11,182 nt of DNA, from the NCBI GenBank assembly GCA_025449615.1, contig JANWJA010000055.1:1-11182 (forward strand). Reading direction: 5' to 3'. Each line of letters opens with the position of its first letter. Positions within the stretch are counted from its first letter, which is position 1. Under the pieces are notes generated by a model that did not search any database, had not been told where the DNA came from, and was given only the letters and a program-made list of their open reading frames with translations. This document shows positions 6,726 through 11,182 of this stretch, one piece after another. This stretch comes from Methyloceanibacter sp. GTDB taxonomy: Bacteria > Pseudomonadota > Alphaproteobacteria > Rhizobiales > Methyloligellaceae. Position numbers and translations under genes: made by a program.

Positions 6726-7916
6726 ATGGACGTTTTCACTTCTGCTACAGAGCTACTGCGCGATCATCTGCCAGAACGTCCCGTTCTGGCCTTAAGGCCA
6801 CATGCGGCGACCAGAGCCGCACGGTGGTTCGTCGCAAATTTCCCCGGCCGCGTGCTTTATGCCGCGAAGGCCAACGACTCAAAACTCATCATCGACGCCT
6901 TGGTCGAAGGTGGGTTACGCGCGTTCGACGTCGCCTCATCGGTGGAGATCGAGCGCCTCGCCGCAGTGCCCGGCAGCGAGCTCTATTATATGAACCCGGT
7001 GAAGTCGCGGGAGTCGATCGCGCGGGCCTATCGCGACTTCGGCGTGCGCAGCTTTGCCTTCGACAGCGACGAGGAGCTCGACAAGATCATCGAGGAGACG
7101 GGCAAGGCACAAGACCTCGAACTCTTCTTGCGCGTCGCCTGTCCCAATACGCATAGCCTGATCCCGCTTGAGGGCAAGTTCGGTGCCTCCAGCAGCGAGG
7201 CGCCGGCGTTGCTGTTGCGCGCGCGACAGATTGCCGGGCGCCTCGGCATTACCTTTCATGTCGGCTCGCAGGCCGTGGTGCCGCAAGCCTACGGCGAGGC
7301 GCTGCGCCAGGTTGGGCAATTGATCATCACCTCCGGCGTGCTGGTCGATGCCATGGACATGGGCGGCGGGTTTCCGGCCCGCTATCCGCATTCAGACCCG
7401 CCGGCGCTTGCCGCCTTCATGGAGGAGATCGTCCAGGCCGCCGACGAGCTCGCGGTGAAGCATAATTGCGAGCTGCTTTGCGAGCCAGGACGCGCGCTGG
7501 TGGCGGAGGCCGAGTCGGTGATCGTCCGCGTCGATGCGCGGCGGGGCAATGCGCTTTACGTCAATGACGGCGCTTTCGGCACGTTGTTCGACGCCGCCTA
7601 TTGCGGTTTCCGGTTCCCGTGTCGGCTGGTCAAGGCCACCGGACGGAAGACCAAGACGCTCGCCGAGTTCTCGCTCTACGGCCCGACCTGCGACAGCGAC
7701 GATTTCATGCCGGGGCCGTTCCTGCTGCCCAATTCGGTGCGCGAGGGCGACTATATCGAGATTGGCCAGATCGGCGCGTACGGCCGTGTGTTCGCGAGTC
7801 CTTTCAACGGCTTCGGCGCGTATGATGAGGTGATCCTCACCGACGAACCGATGCTGTCGATGTATCTGGATGAAGGAGAGCAGCCGGCTGTCACGCCGAT
7901 GACGGCACGGGCCTAA
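6726..7916 (+). CDS. PLP-dependent fold-type III decarboxylase, probably ornithine (or lysine/ornithine) decarboxylase
   Basis: A 396-residue enzyme of the alanine-racemase-like (fold III) decarboxylase family, which makes putrescine from ornithine, or cadaverine from lysine in bifunctional members. It should be cytosolic; there is no signal peptide. The PLP lysine is K48 in YAAKAND. The family motifs HVGSQ (178–182), GGGFP (213–217, phosphate binding) and EPGRALVA (253–260) follow, and the catalytic Cys is C322 in GPTCDSDD. Length fits bacterial fold-III ornithine decarboxylases, which are common in Hyphomicrobiales; substrate choice cannot be read from these motifs, and a diaminopimelate-type activity is less likely. 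GGGAG (6711–6715) lies 10 nt before ATG 6726. ATG 6721, at better spacing, opens a different short frame. It is a single gene, preceded by 125 bp of intergenic DNA and ended by a strong terminator. Two overlapping palindromes lie in codons 15–25. Confidence 0.88.
   Translation: MDVFTSATELLRDHLPERPVLALRPHAATRAARWFVANFPGRVLYAAKANDSKLIIDALVEGGLRAFDVASSVEIERLAAVPGSELYYMNPVKSRESIARAYRDFGVRSFAFDSDEELDKIIEETGKAQDLELFLRVACPNTHSLIPLEGKFGASSSEAPALLLRARQIAGRLGITFHVGSQAVVPQAYGEALRQVGQLIITSGVLVDAMDMGGGFPARYPHSDPPALAAFMEEIVQAADELAVKHNCELLCEPGRALVAEAESVIVRVDARRGNALYVNDGAFGTLFDAAYCGFRFPCRLVKATGRKTKTLAEFSLYGPTCDSDDFMPGPFLLPNSVREGDYIEIGQIGAYGRVFASPFNGFGAYDEVILTDEPMLSMYLDEGEQPAVTPMTARA
6770..6799 (+). promoter_or_regulatory. 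Overlapping inverted repeats in the 5' coding end of the decarboxylase gene
   Basis: A perfect 9-bp stem with a 3-nt loop (GCCAGAACG, TCC, CGTTCTGGC; 6770–6790) shares bases with the 12-bp palindrome GGCCTTAAGGCC (6788–6799). Both cannot pair fully in one RNA. The alternative frame starting at ATG 6721 stops at TAA 6793–6795, inside the second palindrome. The pairing is seen directly; an attenuator or translation-coupling role is speculation. Confidence 0.3.
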
Positions 7917-7941
7917 GCCTCTAAGCAGTTCAAAAACGAAA

Positions 7942-7973
7942 AGGGCCAACTTTTGCGAGTTGGCCCTCTTTTT
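7942..7973 (+). terminator. Rho-independent terminator, probably bidirectional
   Basis: A perfect 10-bp stem (AGGGCCAACT with AGTTGGCCCT) and a 6-nt loop are followed by CTTTTT, 25 bp after the decarboxylase stop. Read on the minus strand, the stem is followed by TTTCGTTTTTG, so the same hairpin can also end the convergent gstI transcript. Confidence 0.92.
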
Positions 7974-8032
7974 GTTTGCGTTGTTTGCGCGGCGCTTGTC
8001 GAGGATGTCGTCCTCGCGGCGATACGCCAATG

Positions 8033-8227
8033 TCAGAATTTGCGGACACGGTTCTCTTCCTGAATGGCCTCGTCATGATACCAGGCGCTGCTCACTGCCT
8101 TGGTCACTCGCGGCGCAGCAAAAGGCTCGGCGGGCATGGCCACGGCGCGACGGCCGCCGACGCCCGCGCGACCACCTGCAGGAAACTGATAGATCTTGGC
8201 TGAGTGCCGATGAAGGTTTTCCGTCAT
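8033..8227 (-). CDS. gstI: DUF2735 / GstI-type glutamine synthetase II translation inhibitor
   Basis: A 64-residue cytosolic protein divergent from glnII. It carries the conserved features I associate with DUF2735: an N-terminal NLHR..SAKIYQFPAGGR block (residues 4–20), a GGRR motif (24–27), and a C-terminal SAWYHDEAIQEE block (47–58). In Rhizobium leguminosarum, GstI is a small protein encoded divergently upstream of glnII that lowers GlnII production by blocking translation of glnII mRNA. Position, orientation and length match that case, so the same role is inferred. GGAG lies 7 nt before the ATG on the minus strand. Its transcript likely ends at the shared terminator at 7942–7973. I found no convincing sigma-70 or sigma-54 promoter for it. 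The family assignment rests on recalled motifs, not a search. Confidence 0.85.
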   Translation of the reverse strand: MTENLHRHSAKIYQFPAGGRAGVGGRRAVAMPAEPFAAPRVTKAVSSAWYHDEAIQEENRVRKF

Positions 8228-8411
8228 TGCTATCTCCGGTTTTGGCTCAAAGGTTCACGCGGAACTCGCGTTGAATCTATGTGGGTCCCCTATACGGGAG
8301 TCGTAAGGGGTCTTGCATAATAAACTCGCAGAATGACTATCATTTCAGCACTCTAGCTTCTGCTCAGTCGCGCAGCATCGACGCGCCGGCAGAGTCGTTT
8401 GTCGCGCAAAG

Positions 8412-8433
8412 GTGCTGGGCATCTGCCCAACAC
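8412..8433. promoter_or_regulatory. Strong dyad upstream of glnII, candidate regulator-binding site
   Basis: Two 10-nt arms with one mismatch flank a TC spacer; the core TGGGCA-TC-TGCCCA is perfect. The centre is about 150 bp upstream of the predicted glnII start point, an enhancer-like distance for a sigma-54 promoter. The arms do not fit the NtrC consensus, so the binding protein is unknown. It might instead regulate gstI. Confidence 0.4.
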
Positions 8434-8547
8434 ATGTCGGCTCTTGTCGGCGAACACACGGAATTCCCTCACGAAATCGGATTCGCGCGACGGCTGCCGG
8501 CGTCGTCCTAGCGTCAGCTGTGACGGGATTGGGACGCCGCCAGCGCC

Positions 8548-8565
8548 TTGGCACAGTTGATGCTT
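8548..8565 (+). promoter_or_regulatory. Sigma-54 (RpoN) promoter of glnII
   Basis: TTGGCACAGTTGATGCTT matches the -24/-12 consensus TGGCAC-N5-TTGCW with one mismatch. The GG (8550–8551) and GC (8562–8563) are exactly 10 bp apart, as sigma-54 requires. Transcription should start near 8575, giving a leader of about 80 nt. RpoN/NtrC control of glnII is established in rhizobia, so nitrogen limitation should switch this gene on. Confidence 0.85.
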
Positions 8566-8602
8566 CAAGACTCGGGCCATTGTCCGCCAAGGCTGGTGCG
8601 GC

Positions 8603-8622
8603 GTGGTCAGGGATCCCACCAC
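8603..8622 (+). promoter_or_regulatory. Hairpin in the glnII leader
   Basis: Arms GTGGT and ACCAC enclose CAGGGATCCC, which can extend the stem by two or three G-C pairs past a two-base bulge. It lies about 30 nt before the glnII start codon, inside the leader predicted from the sigma-54 promoter. It is a candidate element for GstI-type translational control, but that link is inference. Confidence 0.3.
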
Positions 8623-8653
8623 ATTCGCGTCAACAGCTCAGAAGGACTCGCTA

Positions 8654-9691
8654 ATGATAAAATACAAACTCGAGTACATTTGGCTCGACGGATACACGCC
8701 CACGCCGAATCTGCGTGGGAAGACCCAGATCAAGACGTATGACAGCTTCCCTACGCTCGAAGAATTGCCGCTGTGGGGTTTTGACGGAAGCTCGACCATG
8801 CAGGCCGAGGGGCACAGCTCCGACTGCGTGCTGAAGCCGGTTCGCGTCTTTCCGGACGCCGCGCGCACGAACGGTGTGCTGGTGATGTGCGAGGTCATGA
8901 TGCCGGACGGGGTGACCCCCCATGCCTCGAACAAGCGGGCCACCATTCTCGACGACGATGGTGCCTGGTTCGGATTCGAGCAGGAGTACTTTCTCTACAA
9001 AGACGGTCGCCCGCTCGGCTTCCCCACCGACGGCTATCCTGCGCCGCAGGGGCCCTATTACACCGGCGTCGGCTACAAGAATGTCGGTTCGATCGCGCGC
9101 CAGATCGTGGAGGAGCATCTCGATCAGTGCCTCGCCGCGGGCATCAATCACGAGGGCATCAACGCCGAGGTGGCGAAGGGCCAATGGGAGTTCCAGATCT
9201 TCGGCAAGGGCTCCAAGAGGGCTGCCGACGAGATGTGGATAGCGCGTTATCTGCTGCAGCGGCTGACAGAGAAACACGGCGTCGACGTCGAGTATCACTG
9301 CAAGCCGCTCGGCGACACCGACTGGAACGGCTCCGGCATGCACGCCAATTTCTCGACCATCTATCTGCGTGAAGTCGGTGGCAAGGGGTATTTCGAGGCG
9401 CTGATGGCGGCGTTCGAGAAGAACCGCGAGGACCACATCGCGGTCTATGGTCCCGACAACCACATGCGGCTGACCGGCAAGCACGAGACGGCGGCGATCC
9501 ACGAGTTCAGCTATGGCGTTGCCGACCGTGGCGCATCGATCCGCGTGCCCCACAGCTTCGTCCGGAACGACTATAAAGGCTATCTCGAAGACCGCCGTCC
9601 TAACTCGCAAGGCGATCCCTATCAGATCGCCTCGCAGATCCTGAAAACGATCGAGTCTGTCGCGACTGAGAAGGTCAGCGTTGCGGCTTGA
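8654..9691 (+). CDS. glnII: Type II glutamine synthetase
   Basis: A 345-residue cytosolic enzyme joining glutamate and ammonia to glutamine with ATP. It is the eukaryote-like GSII found in rhizobia besides GlnA. The start MIKYKLEYIWLDGYTP matches family N-termini closely; AGAAGGA (8640–8646) lies 7 nt upstream, and in-frame GTG 8603 would add 17 atypical residues. Family motifs are WGFDGSSTMQAEGHSSDC near the N-terminus, the metal-binding FGFEQEY (106–112), HEGINAEVAKGQWEFQIF, GMHANFST, RLTGKHETA and DRRPNSQGDPY. Length is as expected and no key residue appears missing. Unlike GlnA, GSII is not controlled by adenylylation, so control should act on transcription (the sigma-54 promoter upstream) and through GstI on translation. 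A hairpin follows at 9738–9770. Confidence 0.97.
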   Translation: MIKYKLEYIWLDGYTPTPNLRGKTQIKTYDSFPTLEELPLWGFDGSSTMQAEGHSSDCVLKPVRVFPDAARTNGVLVMCEVMMPDGVTPHASNKRATILDDDGAWFGFEQEYFLYKDGRPLGFPTDGYPAPQGPYYTGVGYKNVGSIARQIVEEHLDQCLAAGINHEGINAEVAKGQWEFQIFGKGSKRAADEMWIARYLLQRLTEKHGVDVEYHCKPLGDTDWNGSGMHANFSTIYLREVGGKGYFEALMAAFEKNREDHIAVYGPDNHMRLTGKHETAAIHEFSYGVADRGASIRVPHSFVRNDYKGYLEDRRPNSQGDPYQIASQILKTIESVATEKVSVAA

Positions 9692-9737
9692 GCTAAGGGC
9701 CGGCGCGGAGTTCGATTTTTGGGGGCGATACCGCAAG

Positions 9738-9770
9738 GTGGCGTGAGGGCCCGACCCGCTCTCACGCCAC
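9738..9770 (+). terminator. Hairpin after glnII
   Basis: A perfect 10-bp stem, GTGGCGTGAG with CTCACGCCAC, extends by a G·T and a G-C pair around a GC-rich loop, 46 bp after the glnII stop. There is no T-run, so termination may need Rho or the hairpin may stabilise the mRNA end. Confidence 0.55.
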
Positions 9771-9784
9771 AGCCTTCATTGCGA

Positions 9785-9814
9785 TTGGACTCTCGTGCCA
9801 CACCGGGGTTAAAT
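9785..9814 (+). promoter_or_regulatory. Weak possible promoter for the small secreted protein
   Basis: TTGGAC (9785–9790) and TTAAAT (9809–9814) are 18 bp apart. They match the -35 and -10 consensus at only 3 and 4 of 6 positions. A separate promoter is likely because a hairpin ends the glnII unit just upstream, but this exact site is a guess. Confidence 0.2.
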
Positions 9815-9845
9815 CCAGCGGGGCCATAACCATGGGAGGTTGATC

Positions 9846-10064
9846 GTGAGTAAGATTATTCTGACGGGTTTGCTGGTTGCAGCCGCTTTTCTTTTCTCTG
9901 GTCAGTCGGCCAAGGCCGAGTGGCTGTGCTCGCCCAATCAATGTGTATGGGTGAACTACGATGTCGATGAGCCGGCCTACGCTGTGGCCTGGGGCCCGCC
10001 GGTGCGTCCCTCTTGCTATTGGAAGCAAGGCATTTTCGGCCGCTGGAAGATGATCTGCCCATAG
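9846..10064 (+). CDS. Small secreted four-cysteine protein, function unknown
   Basis: A 72-residue protein starting at GTG 9846, chosen because GGGAGG (9834–9839) lies 6 nt upstream; TTG 9840 would add only two residues and sits on the site. Residues 1–24 are a classic signal peptide ending AKA, leaving a mature chain of about 48 residues. The mature part is rich in Trp, Tyr and Pro and has four Cys (in WLC, NQC, SC and IC), enough for two disulfides, which fits a compact exported protein. It ends GRWKMICP. I do not recognise a named domain. Similar short exported Cys/Trp proteins occur in Hyphomicrobiales genomes, but that is a general impression. It is flanked by hairpins on both sides, so it is probably expressed alone. 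Confidence 0.8.
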   Translation: MSKIILTGLLVAAAFLFSGQSAKAEWLCSPNQCVWVNYDVDEPAYAVAWGPPVRPSCYWKQGIFGRWKMICP

Positions 10065-10080
10065 CCAACTAATTTCGGCG

Positions 10081-10109
10081 ACGGTCGTCCCGGATACCGG
10101 GGCGGCCGT
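10081..10109 (+). terminator. Strong hairpin after the small secreted protein gene
   Basis: A 13-bp stem (11 Watson-Crick and 2 G·T pairs) closes an ATA loop, 16 bp after the stop at 10064. GTTCGTTG follows rather than a T-run. It is the probable end of this transcript. Confidence 0.65.
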
Positions 10110-10381
10110 TCGTTGAGATCGCAATCGAGCGGGCTCGAAAGTCACCTCTAGAATCTCGAGGAGGAGATCTTGGCTTGCCGAGCCGTAGCTCGCTGAGAGG
10201 GTCGCCCAGTGGCGGCGACGGTCGCTCCCACGCTGGCATTAAGCTCGATCCTTATCTGCCGTGCCAATTGCAACAAGATAATAGGTAGCAGGGGCCGATT
10301 AAGCACTTTACGCGTCGGTTGTACTCATGCAGATTTCCACTGTCCGATCATGATGGCGCAGCCAGGCCAGCAGGTGATGCA
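10110..10381. other. Intergenic stretch without a supported gene
   Basis: I see no convincing gene on either strand. A purine-rich GAGGAGGAG (about 10159–10167) looks like a ribosome site, but the TTG that follows opens only seven codons. GATAAT (10277–10282) resembles a -10 element without a clear -35, and could serve the methyltransferase gene. The DNA becomes more AT-rich from about 10260 onward. Confidence 0.5.
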
Positions 10382-11182
10382 ATGCAAGTACTATCGCCGC
10401 TGATGGGGCTCTTGAGGTCCGCACAGACCTCTCTTCAAGAGCGCCGCTACAAGCGTTGGCAAAAGAAAAATCCGGCGAAGCCATTTAGCGACTTCTTTGC
10501 TGAGATACAAAAGCCGGGCCTTCTACACGGGCGCTCGCACCCTACACTTGGCTCTAATTTAACAGGATTGTCCTTTGGCCAGTCTGGCATTGCCTCATTC
10601 AACATGTTGACGAAAAATGGCCTGACCGAAGATACGGTCTGTGTCGACTACGGATGCGGTACGCTTCGCATCGGGGTCCACGTCATCAAGCATTTGGGGC
10701 GAGGCGCTTATTGGGGCTTTGATATTGACGAAGCCTTTCTCGACAAAGGACGCGAACTGATCGGCGCTCAAACCTATATTGAGAAGGCCCCGCATCTGCG
10801 CGTAGTCTCGCCGGCGTCGGTCGCCGAAGTGGCCGCCGCAAAGCCTACATTCTTATTCTCCATCAGCGTCATGATTCACGTCCACCCCAATGAACTAGAG
10901 CAGTATTTCCAAAATATCATGACGATCATTGGAGGTTCTGGTCGAGCGATCGTCAGTGGCAAATGGAGCCAGGACGACACGCGGTCGTATAGTTCCCTGA
11001 GTTGGGCTCACTCCATGGCTTCTATCCACAACTTCGTTGTGGAACGCGGATGGGATATTCGCATCTTGCATGAAGGAGCCGCACCTCAGGGGTATTTAGA
11101 CCAACGAGTTAGGAAGGGTGTGTTCTTGATAACAAAAATGGTCGTCCTCGTGGTCGGTGTGGGCGAGCAGCTTTTTGCAGAT
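10382..11182 (+). CDS. Class I SAM-dependent methyltransferase (3' end outside window)
   Basis: The frame is open from ATG 10382 to the window end, giving 267 residues without a stop. AGGTG (10372–10376) lies 5 nt upstream; ATG 10403 in frame is an alternative without a site. The N-terminus is basic (RRYKRWQKKN). Methyltransferase motif I is VDYGCGTLRIGVHV (from residue 88; glycines G91 and G93), and the acidic ribose-binding residue is probably D114 in GFDID. FSISVMIHVHP fits the post-motif strand. The substrate cannot be told; glycan or small-molecule methylation are both possible. By hand count G+C is about 52% over 10441–10920, against about 60–67% in lines sampled from neighbouring genes, so this gene may have been acquired or begin an accessory region. 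There is no signal peptide. Confidence 0.82.
   Translation, partial: MQVLSPLMGLLRSAQTSLQERRYKRWQKKNPAKPFSDFFAEIQKPGLLHGRSHPTLGSNLTGLSFGQSGIASFNMLTKNGLTEDTVCVDYGCGTLRIGVHVIKHLGRGAYWGFDIDEAFLDKGRELIGAQTYIEKAPHLRVVSPASVAEVAAAKPTFLFSISVMIHVHPNELEQYFQNIMTIIGGSGRAIVSGKWSQDDTRSYSSLSWAHSMASIHNFVVERGWDIRILHEGAAPQGYLDQRVRKGVFLITKMVVLVVGVGEQLFAD

Larger units (their letters stand above)
8228..8653. other. Divergent gstI–glnII regulatory region
   Basis: This 426-bp space holds no supported gene. It contains the glnII sigma-54 promoter (8548–8565), the TGGGCA-type dyad (8412–8433), a short repeat CGTCA-N4-TGACG (8512–8525) just upstream of the -24 element, and a leader hairpin (8603–8622). NtrC normally activates rhizobial glnII, but I found no clear NtrC-consensus site (GCAC...GTGC). 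The nearest match, GCAC-N8-CTGC at 8348–8363, is imperfect in sequence and spacing. Confidence 0.75.

Noticed and set aside
8348..8363. Possible NtrC site GCAC-N8-CTGC
   Set aside because: One arm mismatches and the spacing is one base too long compared with GCAC-N7-GTGC.
8281..8511. A 76-codon plus-strand frame in the gstI–glnII space
   Set aside because: It lies across the regulatory dyad, lacks a ribosome site and has no domain features; the region is better explained as regulatory.
8651..9736. A 361-codon minus-strand open frame opposite glnII
   Set aside because: glnII is unmistakable on the plus strand; the antisense product shows no motif and is a codon-bias shadow.
10209..10403. A 64-codon frame from GTG 10209
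   Set aside because: No Shine-Dalgarno sequence or recognisable domain, and it overlaps the start of the methyltransferase gene.

Overview
The window looks like a GC-rich alphaproteobacterial chromosome, most likely of the order Hyphomicrobiales (Rhizobiales). The best evidence is a divergent gstI–glnII pair: a 64-residue DUF2735/GstI-type gene facing a type II glutamine synthetase gene that has a near-consensus sigma-54 promoter. That arrangement is typical of rhizobia and relatives. No tRNA, rRNA, CRISPR array or insertion sequence was seen.

Region 1 (1–6600) is the unusual part. After the charged C-terminal tail of an upstream gene (1–113) comes a secreted caspase-fold (peptidase C14) protein with an intact His/Cys dyad (130–1713). 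Next is a possible 42-codon ORF joined to both neighbours by ATGA overlaps (1710–1838), then a large secreted two-heme cytochrome c-like protein ending in a DUF4384-like domain (1835–4528). A strong hairpin (4538–4565) separates these from a second caspase-fold protein (4690–6600). This one has Cys-rich repeats and a peptidoglycan-binding-like segment, and both catalytic positions are replaced (His to Leu, Cys to Asp), so it is a pseudocaspase. An active caspase homologue, a cytochrome c-like protein and a dead caspase homologue, all with export signals, suggest an envelope sensing or proteolytic system. No function is proven.

Region 2 (6601–9770) is nitrogen and polyamine metabolism. It holds a fold-type III PLP decarboxylase, probably ornithine decarboxylase (6726–7916), with an excellent, probably bidirectional terminator (7942–7973). 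The gstI homologue lies on the minus strand (8033–8227). A 426-bp divergent regulatory region follows, carrying a sigma-54 promoter, a strong dyad and a leader hairpin. Then comes glnII (8654–9691) with its own hairpin.

Region 3 (9771–11182) holds a small secreted four-cysteine protein of unknown function (9846–10064) with a hairpin terminator, about 270 bp without a supported gene, and the start of a SAM-dependent methyltransferase (10382 to the window end, open). The methyltransferase is clearly less GC-rich than the rest, which hints at different ancestry.
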